64,000 nucleotides of DNA from Streptomyces drozdowiczii (GTDB lineage: Bacteria; Actinomycetota; Actinomycetes; Streptomycetales; Streptomycetaceae). The DNA lies in NCBI RefSeq assembly GCF_026167665.1, contig NZ_CP098740.1:6634001-6698000 (forward strand), written 5' to 3'. Made by a program: the position numbers and the translations under genes. Shown here piece after piece: positions 1-7,622 of this stretch (the first letter of the stretch is position 1; every line of letters begins with the position of its first letter). Under the pieces are notes generated by a model that ran no database searches, was not told the origin of the DNA, and saw only the letters and a program-made list of their open reading frames with translations.

Positions 1-437
1 ACGGCCAGCCCCCGGTCCACGTAGAACTGCTTGGTGGCCTTCACGTCCCGCACGCCGAGCAGCAGCACGAACTCGTCGATCTCGCGGGTGGCGGGCCCGG
101 TGTCCTTCTTGGCCGAGGTCGCGATCTTCCAGATCGTCCCGTCCGGGGCCTGTACGACGCCGCCGTACCCCCACAGCGACTTGGCGGCCGGCTTCAGCAC
201 GGTGGCCCCGGCGTCGACCGCGTCGGCGACGAAGCCGTCGACGGTGGCGGGGCCGGACACGGTGAGCGCCAGGGTGAAGCCGCGGAAACCGGTGTCCTGG
301 GCCTCGCGGGCCCGCAGCCGGATGTGCGTGTCCACACCGAAGGCGGCGTAGAAGCGGCGGGCCGCCTCGATGTCGGCCACCTCAAGGGTGACGGAGGAGA
401 GCGAGGTGGCGGGCTTGGTGTCAGTGGTGGTGTCCAT
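1..437 (-). CDS. VOC (glyoxalase/bleomycin-resistance) family protein, partial
   Basis: The gene runs off the left edge, so only the first 145 residues are visible. They contain one complete VOC half (SSVTLEVADIEAARRFYAAF... ending PDGTIWKIATS) and the start of a second (EIDEFVLLLGVRDVKATKQFYV), so this is probably a two-module VOC protein. VOC folds bind metals or small molecules in glyoxalases, extradiol dioxygenases and drug-sequestering proteins; the substrate cannot be told. The ATG start lies 5 nt after the stop of an upstream AraC-type regulator on the same strand, so the two are probably co-transcribed. Confidence 0.85.
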   Translation of the reverse strand, partial: MDTTTDTKPATSLSSVTLEVADIEAARRFYAAFGVDTHIRLRAREAQDTGFRGFTLALTVSGPATVDGFVADAVDAGATVLKPAAKSLWGYGGVVQAPDGTIWKIATSAKKDTGPATREIDEFVLLLGVRDVKATKQFYVDRGLA

Positions 438-442
438 GAACT

Positions 443-943
443 TCACGTTAGGGGCCGGGCCGGTGCCTGGGCTTCTTGATTCCTGACCGCTCTCGCGACC
501 CGCTGTGCCAGGCACGCCGGCAGCCCCTCGACACCGGGCGCCACCGCCGCGCCCGCGGCCCCGCCCCCGGTGGTGGCCGCCTCGTCCGCCAGGCGGCGGA
601 AGCGCTCCGGGGGCAGGCCGACCAGCTCGGTGAAGCGGGCGGTGAATATCCCCGGTGTCGCGCAGCCGACCGCCGCGCCCACGGCGTCGACGCCGAGACC
701 GCCCCGCAGCAGCAGCGTCGCGCGGTCCACGCGACGCGCGGTCAGATAGGCGTACGGGGACTGCCCGTAGACGGTCCGGAATCGCCGACCGAGGCAGCCG
801 GGTGCCATGCCCGCCCCGCGCGCGAGCGCCACCACGTCCAGCGGCGCGGCGTAGGTCCGGTCGATCAGGTCGCGGACGCGACGCAGCCGCGCCACGTCGG
901 CCGGGCGGTTCCCCGGGGTGCTGCGTATGGGTGAGATGTCCAT
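443..943 (-). CDS. AraC-family transcriptional regulator, short form
   Basis: A 166-aa protein that is essentially a DNA-binding unit. Residues about 20-120 hold the two helix-turn-helices of AraC regulators (VRDLIDRTYAAPLDVVALAR and, further on, YLTARRVDRATLLLRGG). There is no N-terminal sensing domain, and the C-terminal 45 residues are Ala/Gly/Pro-rich. Single-domain AraC proteins of this type often control the neighbouring VOC gene, which here follows after 5 nt. Family assignment is firm; the target is inferred from position. Confidence 0.88.
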   Translation of the reverse strand: MDISPIRSTPGNRPADVARLRRVRDLIDRTYAAPLDVVALARGAGMAPGCLGRRFRTVYGQSPYAYLTARRVDRATLLLRGGLGVDAVGAAVGCATPGIFTARFTELVGLPPERFRRLADEAATTGGGAAGAAVAPGVEGLPACLAQRVARAVRNQEAQAPARPLT

Positions 944-1013
944 GTCCAGCAGGCTAGGGACGCCCCGGCGCCCCCCGCTTCTCGATTCCTGATGAGCCCG
1001 GCCGGACGCGCCG

Positions 1014-1553
1014 TCAGGCGCCCTGCCGCTTCCGGGTGGCGTAGGTGCGGGACTTGTTGCGGTTGCCGCACACCTTCATCGAGCACCAGCGACGGCTGCG
1101 GTTCTTCGAGACGTCCCAGAACGCCCAGGCGCAGGTGTGCTCCGCGCAGCGCTTGAGCCGGGCCGCGTCGCCCGTGGTGACCAGTTCGTTCCAGGCGATG
1201 GCCAGGGCGGCCAGGGGCCGGCGCTCCGGCGGCAGCCCCGGGGCGGCGGTGAGCGTGCCCCGGGCGGTGACCAGCACCGGGTGCGCGGCGAGGACCCGCT
1301 CGGCGGCGGCGAGCAGTGCGGGGTCGGGGGTGTCGCCCACATGGGCGCCCAACTCCTCCCTGAGGCCCGCGCGCAGGGCGAGGTAGTCGGCGTGCACCTC
1401 CGCCGCGATCTCCGCCGGGGCGTCGAGCAGACCGCGTCCGGTGAGCCAGGCGGACAGCCCGGCGGCGGTCGTGATCTCGTCGCTCGCCTCCTCCACGTCG
1501 ACCGTGTTGGCGAAGGCTTCGACCAGGACGGCCGGGACCGGCTGCTCCAGCAT
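1014..1553 (-). CDS. CGNR zinc-finger (ABATE-type) regulator
   Basis: A 179-aa protein ending in the CGNR zinc-finger signature: CAWAFWDVSKNRSRRWC followed by MKVCGNRNKSRTYATRKR, with the metal-binding Cys pairs and the CGNR box. The N-terminal ~130 residues fit the ABATE ligand-binding domain usually fused to this finger, so the protein is a probable ligand-responsive DNA-binding regulator. The ATG at 1553 is preferred over the one at 1571 because AAGGAG sits 9 nt before it. It is divergent from an MFS exporter, and the spacer holds two copies of one operator-like sequence, so it probably represses the pump and itself. The AraC and VOC genes lie 70 nt downstream on the same strand. Confidence 0.85.
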   Translation of the reverse strand: MLEQPVPAVLVEAFANTVDVEEASDEITTAAGLSAWLTGRGLLDAPAEIAAEVHADYLALRAGLREELGAHVGDTPDPALLAAAERVLAAHPVLVTARGTLTAAPGLPPERRPLAALAIAWNELVTTGDAARLKRCAEHTCAWAFWDVSKNRSRRWCSMKVCGNRNKSRTYATRKRQGA

Positions 1554-1585
1554 GCGCGTCACTCCTTCCACACCCCCGCCATTCT

Positions 1586-1607
1586 ACCGGCTATCCGTTT
1601 TACCGGT
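1586..1607. promoter_or_regulatory. Operator-like inverted repeat A, CGNR/MFS divergon
   Basis: A 22-bp imperfect palindrome: half sites ACCGG and CCGGT flank CTATCCGTTTTA. It lies 33-54 bp upstream of the CGNR start codon. It shares the opening ACCGGCTA and an internal CGTT with the stronger palindrome at 1640-1667, so both are probably bound by the same protein, most simply the CGNR regulator. Confidence 0.5.
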
Positions 1608-1639
1608 TGCGCGGAGGGAGCGGCGTGGGGCACAGTGCT

Positions 1640-1667
1640 CTCACCGGCTAACGCGTTAGACGGTGAG
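1640..1667. promoter_or_regulatory. Operator-like palindrome B, CGNR/MFS divergon
   Basis: A 28-bp palindrome with a single mismatched pair. The arms are CTCACCG and CGGTGAG, and the centre CTAACGCGTTAG (1648-1659) is perfect. It ends 38 bp before the MFS start codon, where bound protein would block the pump promoter. Confidence 0.65.
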
Positions 1668-1705
1668 ACGGCTCGGTGCCGAGACGACCAGGGGGATGGA
1701 CGGCC

Positions 1706-2986
1706 ATGACCACGACAGCGCCCGAACACACAGGCACCGCGACCGCGCGGCACGACACCCGGACGCGCCTCGGCCGCCGTAACACCGCCGTCCTCGTGGC
1801 CTTCACCGCCGCGACCAACCTCGCCGACGGCGTGATGAAGATGGCGCTCCCCCTGCTCGCCGCCCAGCTCACCGGCTCACCCGCGCAAGTCACCGCCGTC
1901 TCCCTGACCCTGACGCTGCCGTGGCTGCTCATCGCCCTGCACATCGGCGTCCTCGTCGACCGCTTCGACCGCCGTAGGCTGCTCTGGACGGCGAACGGCA
2001 TGCGCGTGGCCGCGATGGCCTGGCTCACCGTCACCGCCCTCGACGGCGGCGTCGCGCTCGCCGTGCTCTTCGCCGCCGGCGCGATCCTCGGCGTCGCCGA
2101 CGTGGCGGCATCGACCTCGGCGTCCGCCCTGGTCCCGGCCGCGGTGCCGCCCGCCGGACGGGAACGGGCCAACGCCTGGATGGTGGGCGCGGAGACCGTG
2201 GGGCAGGAATTCGCCGGCCCCTTCGTCGGCGGGCTGCTCCTGGCCGCCGGAACCGGCCTCGCGCTGGGCGTGACCGGCGCCTCCTACGCCCTCGCCGCCC
2301 TGGCCCTGCTCCTGCTCGTCGGCCGCTTCCGCCCCGCCGCGCCCGCCCCGGACACGGCACCCGCATCGGTCAACAGCCGCATCGCCGAGGGCGTACGTTT
2401 CCTCTGGAACGACCGCCTGCTGCGCACCCTGTCCCTGATCGTCGCCGTGCTCTCCGCCGTCTGGGGTGCCTGGCTGGCGCTCATGCCGCTCTACGCCCAG
2501 CAGGCCATGGGCCTCGGCTCCCGCGAGTACGGCATCCTGCTCAGCGCCCTCGGCGTCGGCGGCCTGGCCGGCGCGCTGACGGTGACCTGGGTCAACCGGG
2601 TCCTCGGTGCCCGCCGCGCGATGTTCGCCGACCTGATCGGCACCATCGCGATGGTGGCGCTGCCCGCGCTCACGACGAGCCTCTGGGCGGTGGCGGCCGG
2701 CGCCTTCCTGGGAGGCATGGGCGGCACCCTCTGGTCCGTCAACGCCCGCACCCTTACGCAGCGCAGGGTGCCGGACGAGATGCTCGGCCGCTACGGAGCA
2801 GCATCGCGCCTCTTCAACTTCGGCGCCATGCCCCTGGGCGCGGCGCTGGTGGGCCTCCTGGCCGAACTGTGCGGCATGCGCCTGGCGTTCGGCCTCTTCG
2901 CCGCCGCGACCGCGGTGACGCCGGTGCTGTTCATCCGGAACGTGCCCTCACCGTCCGGGCAGAGTACGGCGTCGGGAGTCGTTTAG
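1706..2986 (+). CDS. MFS exporter (12-TM, DHA-type)
   Basis: A 426-aa integral membrane transporter. About twelve hydrophobic segments are visible. The MFS loop 2-3 motif appears as GVLVDRFDRRRLLWT and is repeated between TM8 and TM9 (WVNRVLGARRAMFADLIG). Members of this branch export drugs, siderophores or macrolides by proton antiport; the substrate is not evident. The in-frame ATG at 1706 (MTTTAPEH) is taken as the start because it matches family N-termini and follows a GGGGGATGG stretch. It is divergent from the CGNR regulator, with an operator-like palindrome just upstream, so expression is probably ligand-induced. Self-resistance or product export is possible given the PKS cluster 10 kb away, but unproven. 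Confidence 0.88.
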   Translation: MTTTAPEHTGTATARHDTRTRLGRRNTAVLVAFTAATNLADGVMKMALPLLAAQLTGSPAQVTAVSLTLTLPWLLIALHIGVLVDRFDRRRLLWTANGMRVAAMAWLTVTALDGGVALAVLFAAGAILGVADVAASTSASALVPAAVPPAGRERANAWMVGAETVGQEFAGPFVGGLLLAAGTGLALGVTGASYALAALALLLLVGRFRPAAPAPDTAPASVNSRIAEGVRFLWNDRLLRTLSLIVAVLSAVWGAWLALMPLYAQQAMGLGSREYGILLSALGVGGLAGALTVTWVNRVLGARRAMFADLIGTIAMVALPALTTSLWAVAAGAFLGGMGGTLWSVNARTLTQRRVPDEMLGRYGAASRLFNFGAMPLGAALVGLLAELCGMRLAFGLFAAATAVTPVLFIRNVPSPSGQSTASGVV

Positions 2987-3085
2987 TTCAGCTCAACCTC
3001 GCCTTAGGCATAGGCCGTTGATCCGGAACACCGCCGGATGTCAGCGTGAGGGCACCCCCTTCCCCTTGATCGCAAGGAGTGGCGT

Positions 3086-3976
3086 ATGCCCGTACGTGAA
3101 CAAGTGAGCTTCGTCGGTGACATGGGCAAACTGTCCGGTCACCTCCACCTGCCCGACGCCGAGGAGACCACCCCGCCGCCCGCCGTCCTGATCGCCGGGA
3201 CCTGGACGTCCGTCAAGGAACAGATGGCCGACCGCTACGCGCGGGAGCTGGCCGAACGCGGCTTCGCGGCGCTGTCGTTCGACTTCACCGGATACGGCGA
3301 GTCCGACGGCGCGCCACGCGACTGCGAGTCGCCCGCGCAGAAGGTCCGCGACCTGCGCGCGGCGGCCGACTTCGTCCTGACCCACCCCGCCGTGAGCGGC
3401 GAGGACCTGGGGGCGCTGGGGGTGTGCGCGGGTGCGATGTACGCCGCAGCCTTCGCCGCCGAGGACCCCCGCGTACGCTCGCTCGCCCTCGTCGCACCCT
3501 GGCTGCACGACCGCCGGATCTGCGAGGAGAACTACGGAGGCCCGGCGGGCATCGAGGCGAAGAAGGCCGCGGCGGCCGACGCCGCCCGCCGGTACGCGGA
3601 GACCGGGGAGGTCAGCTACGTGCCCGTGGTCAGCGGCAGCGACCCGGACGCCGCCATGCCCTTCGCCATCGACTTCTACCTGAACCCCGAACGCGGCGCG
3701 ATACCTGGCTGGCCCAATCGGTACGCCGTCATGGCCTGGGCCGAATGGCTCGACCACGACGCCGTCGCCCTCGCCCCGCGCATCACCGCGCCGACGCTCC
3801 TCGTGCACAGCGAGGACGCCGCGATACCGGACGGGGCCCGGCGCTTCCACGCCGGTCTGGCCGGGTCCTCGGAATTCGTATGGACGGAAGGCGGTCAGTT
3901 CGACTTCTACGACCAGTCACCCCAGGTCCGCCTGGCCGCCGATGCCGTCGCCGAGCACTTCGCCCGCACGCTGTGA
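3086..3976 (+). CDS. Alpha/beta hydrolase with cysteine at the nucleophile elbow
   Basis: A 296-aa single-domain alpha/beta hydrolase, related to dienelactone-hydrolase/YcjY-type proteins. An oxyanion-side motif (LIAGTWTSVKEQMAD) and the strand LSFDFTGYGESDG precede the nucleophile elbow, which reads GVCAGAMYAA, so Cys replaces the usual Ser of GxSxG. Candidate Asp lies in LLVHSEDAAIPDG; the expected C-terminal His is not obvious (GGQFDFYDQS). AAGGAG is 8 nt before the ATG. It is first in a three-gene operon with a SnoaL-like protein and a DHA2 exporter. The reaction is unknown; the missing His and Ser suggest either altered chemistry or a non-hydrolytic role. Confidence 0.85.
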   Translation: MPVREQVSFVGDMGKLSGHLHLPDAEETTPPPAVLIAGTWTSVKEQMADRYARELAERGFAALSFDFTGYGESDGAPRDCESPAQKVRDLRAAADFVLTHPAVSGEDLGALGVCAGAMYAAAFAAEDPRVRSLALVAPWLHDRRICEENYGGPAGIEAKKAAAADAARRYAETGEVSYVPVVSGSDPDAAMPFAIDFYLNPERGAIPGWPNRYAVMAWAEWLDHDAVALAPRITAPTLLVHSEDAAIPDGARRFHAGLAGSSEFVWTEGGQFDFYDQSPQVRLAADAVAEHFARTL

Positions 3977-4008
3977 ACACCGCCGCCCCCACGGACAGGT
4001 CGTCCACC

Positions 4009-4470
4009 ATGCCCGAATCCACCCCCACCCTCGCCTCCCGGTTCGCCGTCGCCGAGACCTGCACCCGCATGGCGGTGCACGCCGACCGCCGGGAGTGGGA
4101 GCAGCTGCGCACGCTCTTCGCCGACAAGGTCGTGCTCGACTACACCAGCCTCAACGGGGGAGAGCCGGTCCGCCTGACACCGCGGGAGATCACCGACGCC
4201 TGGCGCGGCACCCTCTCCGGCTACGACGCGACCCAGCCCCTGATCGCCAACCAGCTCGTCACCGTCGAGGGCGACCGCGCCGTCTGCACCGCCTCCTTCC
4301 AGGCCACCCACCGACTGGCCGCGGCCCACGGGGCGTCCCTGTGGACGCTCGGCGGCGACTACCGCTGGGAGCTGGTCCGAAACGGCGACCGGTGGCTGAT
4401 CGACACGGTGGTCATGACCGCGACCTGGGGCGACGGCAACCAGGCGCTGCCCGTACGGACGGCGGGCTGA
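4009..4470 (+). CDS. SnoaL/NTF2-like protein
   Basis: A 153-aa small cone-shaped NTF2-fold protein of the SnoaL_4 group. The N-terminal helix (ETCTRMAVHADRREWEQLRT) and FADKVVLDYTSL are typical, as is the C-terminal sheet WELVRNGDRWLIDTVVM. Relatives include polyketide ring cyclases and hydroxylases, but many have no known activity. An in-frame GTG at 3973 overlaps the upstream stop as GTGA and would give 165 aa; I chose the ATG because a GGACAGG stretch precedes it, and the choice is open. Its own stop overlaps the next start as TGATG, indicating translational coupling. Confidence 0.8.
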   Translation: MPESTPTLASRFAVAETCTRMAVHADRREWEQLRTLFADKVVLDYTSLNGGEPVRLTPREITDAWRGTLSGYDATQPLIANQLVTVEGDRAVCTASFQATHRLAAAHGASLWTLGGDYRWELVRNGDRWLIDTVVMTATWGDGNQALPVRTAG

Positions 4471-5879
4471 TGGCCGCCGAACAGGCCCTGGACCCCACCA
4501 CCGGACCGCCGGCCACCGAACGGCGCGGCAGACCCGCCGTACTCGGCGCCGCCCTGCTGGGCTTCTTCCTGATCTCCCTGGACGCGCTGATCGTCACGGT
4601 CGCCCTGCCCGACATCGGACGCGGCCTCGGTGTCGGCATGTCCGGACTCCAGTGGGTGGTCGACGGCTACACGCTGATGTTCGCCGCCCTGATGCTGTCC
4701 GCCGGTGCCCTCTCCGACCGCATCGGCGCCAAGCGGGCCTTCGGAGGCGGCCTGGTCCTCTTCGCGGCGGCCTCGGCCGCCTGCGGACTCGCGCCCGGCC
4801 TCTCCGTCCTCGTCACCGCCCGGCTGGTCCAGGGTGCGGCGGCCGCGGTGATGATGCCGGCCTCGCTGGCACTGGTCCGGCAGGGCTTCCCCGATCAGGC
4901 CGAGCGGGCGCGTGCCATCGCGGTCTGGACCGTCGGCGGCGCCGTCGCCGTCGCGGCCGGGCCGGTCGTCGGCGGCGCGCTGACCGCGTCGGCCGGCTGG
5001 CGGTGGATCTTCTACGTCAATCTGCCCGCGGCCCTGGCGGCGCTGGCCCTCCTGGCCCGGCTCCCCGCATCCCCGCGACTCCCGGCGCGACTGGACGTGC
5101 CGGGGCAGGCGACGGCGGTCCTGGCGATGGGCGGGCTGACGTACGGCGTGATCGAGGGCGGCGCCGAGGGCTTCGGCCGTCCGGCGGTCCTCGCCTCCCT
5201 GGCGGTGGCCGTCGTCGCGGCTGCGGGCTTCCTCGTCGCGCAGGCGCGGGGCGCCCACCCGATGGTGCCGATGGCGCTGTTCCGTACCCGGGTGGTGACG
5301 GTGTCCCTGGTGGTCGGCTTCATGGCCAACGCCGCCTACTACGGGGGCGTGTTCGACTTCAGCCTCTACCTCCAGCAGGAGCGCGGGCAGACGGCGCTGC
5401 ACGCGGGCCTGATGTTCATCCCGATGACAGCGCTGGTCGCGCTGGTGAACCTGGCCTCGGCCCGGCTGGCCGCACGGTACGGACCGCGTGTCCCGATGAC
5501 GGCGGGGCAGCTCGTCGGCGCGGGCGGGCTGCTGACCCTGCTTCTCGTCGGCCCGCACACCGGGGTGTGGGTGGTGGCGGTGCTGATGGTGCCGGTCGGC
5601 CTCGGCGGTGCGCTGGCGGTGCCGGCCCTGACGGCGATGCTCCTCGACGCGGTGCCCGCCGACCGTGCGGGCACCGCCGGGGCCGTACTCAACACGGCGC
5701 GCCAGGTGGGCGGGGCGATCGCGGTGGCCGTCTTCGGGGCGCTGCTGGCCGGCGCGGATTCGTTCCTCGCCGGGATGCGCTGGAGCGTGCTGCTCGCGGC
5801 GGCCGGGCTGCTAGCGACCGCCGCCGCAACCCTGACACTGCCGAGGGCCGGGGGCGCCGGCACCCTCACAGCCGCATGA
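4470..5879 (+). CDS. MFS exporter, DHA2 (14-TM) family
   Basis: A 469-aa drug-type exporter. TM1 carries the DHA2 signature SLDALIVTVALPDIG, followed by LQWVVDGYTL and LSDRIGAKRAF; motif C (GAVAVAAGPVVGGALT) and the family WRWIFYVNLP are present. Such pumps often export antibiotics in Streptomyces. It overlaps the SnoaL-like gene by one base, completing the hydrolase-SnoaL-pump operon. Its last 69 bp overlap, tail to tail, the 3' end of the convergent LysR gene at 5811-6773. Confidence 0.9.
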   Translation: MAAEQALDPTTGPPATERRGRPAVLGAALLGFFLISLDALIVTVALPDIGRGLGVGMSGLQWVVDGYTLMFAALMLSAGALSDRIGAKRAFGGGLVLFAAASAACGLAPGLSVLVTARLVQGAAAAVMMPASLALVRQGFPDQAERARAIAVWTVGGAVAVAAGPVVGGALTASAGWRWIFYVNLPAALAALALLARLPASPRLPARLDVPGQATAVLAMGGLTYGVIEGGAEGFGRPAVLASLAVAVVAAAGFLVAQARGAHPMVPMALFRTRVVTVSLVVGFMANAAYYGGVFDFSLYLQQERGQTALHAGLMFIPMTALVALVNLASARLAARYGPRVPMTAGQLVGAGGLLTLLLVGPHTGVWVVAVLMVPVGLGGALAVPALTAMLLDAVPADRAGTAGAVLNTARQVGGAIAVAVFGALLAGADSFLAGMRWSVLLAAAGLLATAAATLTLPRAGGAGTLTAA

Positions 5880-6773
5880 GGACCGGCCGGCCGGCGGGGC
5901 GAGCTCCACGACGGTCCGGATGAGGGCCGACAGGCCCGACGGCCGGTCACCGGTCCGCCACATCAGCGCGTAGTCGACGGGCTCCGCGTCATCGAACGGC
6001 ACGTAGGCGACGTCGGGCCGGACGTAGTACCTGCCGGCGGCGACGGTCGCCACGGTTGCCCCCTTCCCGGCCCCGACCATCGACAGGATGCCCTGCCAGC
6101 CGCCCGCCGCCGGACCGTGCTCGATCGGCAGGCCGCCCGGTGTGCGGGTGGGGAAGAACGACTCGCCGAACGCCTTCGACACCCCCGCGGCCGTCACCAG
6201 CGGCAGCTCGGCCAGTGCCTCCGCAGAGACCGTGGCCCGTCGCGCCAGCGGGTGGCCCGCAGGAACGACCAGCGCACGCTCCTCGGAGAACAGCACCGGC
6301 CCGGCGACGACGTCGGATTCCTCCACGGGCAGCGCGGCGACCAGCAGATCGACCCGCTTCTTCCGCAGGGCGGTGACGGCGGAGTTGTACGTCACGTACA
6401 GCGGCTCGACCGTGCAGTCGGGGTGGCGCGCGGTGAAGGCGTCACCGGCCTTGATGAGGAGTTCCCCGCACCACGGGGTGGTGAAGCCGACCCGCAACGC
6501 GCCCCGTACACCCGCGTACGCCGCCGTCGCGTCGGCGACGGCACGCTGGATCTGCCGGTACGCGGGCAGCAGGTCCTCCCGGAGCCGCCGGCCGACCGGC
6601 GTGAGGGCGACGCGGCGGCTGGTCCGTTCGAACAACGGCCCGCCGACGCGCCGTTCCAGCGCCTTGACCGTCTGGCTGACCCGCCCCGGCGACACACGCA
6701 ACCGTTCCGCGGTCCGCGCGAAGTGCAGTTCGTCCGCCAGCGTCAGGAACGTCTCGATCTCGTACCGCTCCAC
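5811..6773 (-). CDS. LysR-family transcriptional regulator
   Basis: A 320-aa LysR protein. The winged helix-turn-helix occupies residues 1-65 (YEIETFLTLADELHFARTAE, then VSPGRVSQTVKALERRVG), followed by the periplasmic-binding-like effector domain (GALRVGFTTPW onward). The ~25 C-terminal residues are Cys/Gly-rich and may be a non-conserved tail read through the exporter gene on the other strand. The start matches the family exactly. It is probably co-transcribed with the ABM monooxygenase upstream, whose reading frame runs 332 bp into this gene in the sequence as given. Confidence 0.9.
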   Translation of the reverse strand: MERYEIETFLTLADELHFARTAERLRVSPGRVSQTVKALERRVGGPLFERTSRRVALTPVGRRLREDLLPAYRQIQRAVADATAAYAGVRGALRVGFTTPWCGELLIKAGDAFTARHPDCTVEPLYVTYNSAVTALRKKRVDLLVAALPVEESDVVAGPVLFSEERALVVPAGHPLARRATVSAEALAELPLVTAAGVSKAFGESFFPTRTPGGLPIEHGPAAGGWQGILSMVGAGKGATVATVAAGRYYVRPDVAYVPFDDAEPVDYALMWRTGDRPSGLSALIRTVVELAPPAGRSSCGCEGAGAPGPRQCQGCGGGR

Positions 6774-7515
6774 CCAGGCCCCCCGACCATCCCGTCACCG
6801 TCGCGTCACCATCGTAGTTTCGCGGCAGGACCGGGGTGTTCCGCCGCCCCGCGGCGGACGCTTCATCGCGGAGCGGTCGCGTCCGGGGCAGGAGGGTGCG
6901 GTGGTGGCGGTAGAGGGTGCCGGTACCGCCGAAGTCCTTGAGCACCGGGGCCCATACCGCCTCGATATGGGCGACGGCCGGCTCCTCCGCGACCCACTCG
7001 GAGAAGCTGAGCACCTGGCGACCGTCCGCGGCGACGTGGAGGTGCGCGGCAAGGGCGCCGGGGTAGGCCCGGTCGTCGCCCTCCGTCCGCTCTTCCCCCG
7101 CGAGCAGCCCGTCGAGCCAGGCGCGGGCGGCCCGCTCGTCCTCGGCGGGGAAGAACGCCGCCGGGAACGACTCCGGGACGGGCGCCGGCTCCTCCACGGC
7201 GGTGCCGCGCACCGTGCGGTAGTGCCGGAACACCCGGGAGACGGCGCCCGCTCCGTCCGGCGGGCCGGTGGCCGGAATCCGGTCCTCGGCGTCCCATTGG
7301 GCGTAGGTGAGGACGGAGTCGTCGTCCCCGCCGGTGTACACGGTCAGGGAGAGCAGCCCGCGCGGCCACGGTGCGCGGCGCGCGTCGGCGACGGCCTGCT
7401 CGGCGGTCCGCCGGGTGTGGTCCGGTCCCCGCGTGGCGACGGTGGTGACGAGTACGGCCGCGCTGCGCGGATCGTCGAGGACGGCCCGTACGGGATCGGC
7501 GGACACGTAGGACAT
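6442..7515 (-). CDS. Tandem antibiotic-biosynthesis-monooxygenase (ABM) domain protein; 3' end doubtful
   Basis: The first ~225 residues form two ABM (ferredoxin-like) modules, each ending in the family beta strand: VLTYAQWDAEDR and VLSFSEWVAEEP. The same layout occurs in the protein at 13920-14585. ABM enzymes oxidise aromatic polyketides; two-module relatives include JadG/AlpJ-type ring-opening oxygenases. AGGAG lies 9 nt before the ATG. As written the frame continues 332 bp into the LysR gene with Arg/Gly-rich translation unlike any ABM protein. Adding one base at the G4 run 6833-6836 would end it with TGA at 6806-6808, just before the LysR start, so a lost base is likely. Direct repeats at 7603-7620 lie 88-105 bp upstream. 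Confidence 0.78.
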   Translation of the reverse strand: MSYVSADPVRAVLDDPRSAAVLVTTVATRGPDHTRRTAEQAVADARRAPWPRGLLSLTVYTGGDDDSVLTYAQWDAEDRIPATGPPDGAGAVSRVFRHYRTVRGTAVEEPAPVPESFPAAFFPAEDERAARAWLDGLLAGEERTEGDDRAYPGALAAHLHVAADGRQVLSFSEWVAEEPAVAHIEAVWAPVLKDFGGTGTLYRHHRTLLPRTRPLRDEASAAGRRNTPVLPRNYDGDATVTGWSGGLGGAVRDRDVPDAGGRTALRADRGTVACVAGAGQPDGQGAGTARRRAVVRTDQPPRRPHAGRPAAPGGPAARVPADPACRRRRDGGVRGCTGRVAGRLHHPVVRGTPHQGR

Positions 7516-7602
7516 GGTGACGGCTCCTGGGAGTCGGGAGGGGGAGGGGCGGGCGCCCTCCCAGTCTCCGTCCGGCGTGCTCCGATTCCCAGGGCCGCCG
7601 TT

Positions 7603-7620
7603 TCAGGTCTTCGTCAGGAG
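7603..7620 (+). promoter_or_regulatory. Heptamer direct repeat upstream of the ABM gene
   Basis: TCAGGTC and TCAGGAG are separated by TTCG, giving an 11-bp period; a weaker TCAACTC follows at 7623. This is the spacing bound by SARP and OmpR-type winged-helix activators. The same pattern recurs upstream of the PKS operon (25411-25428) and the hydrolase-PPTase pair (33432-33449), always on the same strand and always before a leftward gene. Confidence 0.5.
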
Positions 7621-7622
7621 CG

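Noticed and set aside
3424..4470. A 348-aa open frame spanning the hydrolase tail and the SnoaL-like gene
   Set aside because: The first ~195 codons are an Arg/Pro-rich shadow of the hydrolase; only the last 153 residues look like a protein, so the start is placed at 4009.
5811..5879. Convergent overlap of the LysR and DHA2 exporter genes as antisense regulation
   Set aside because: A 69-bp tail-to-tail overlap is modest in this genome style and the LysR C-terminus there is non-conserved; no further sign of regulation.
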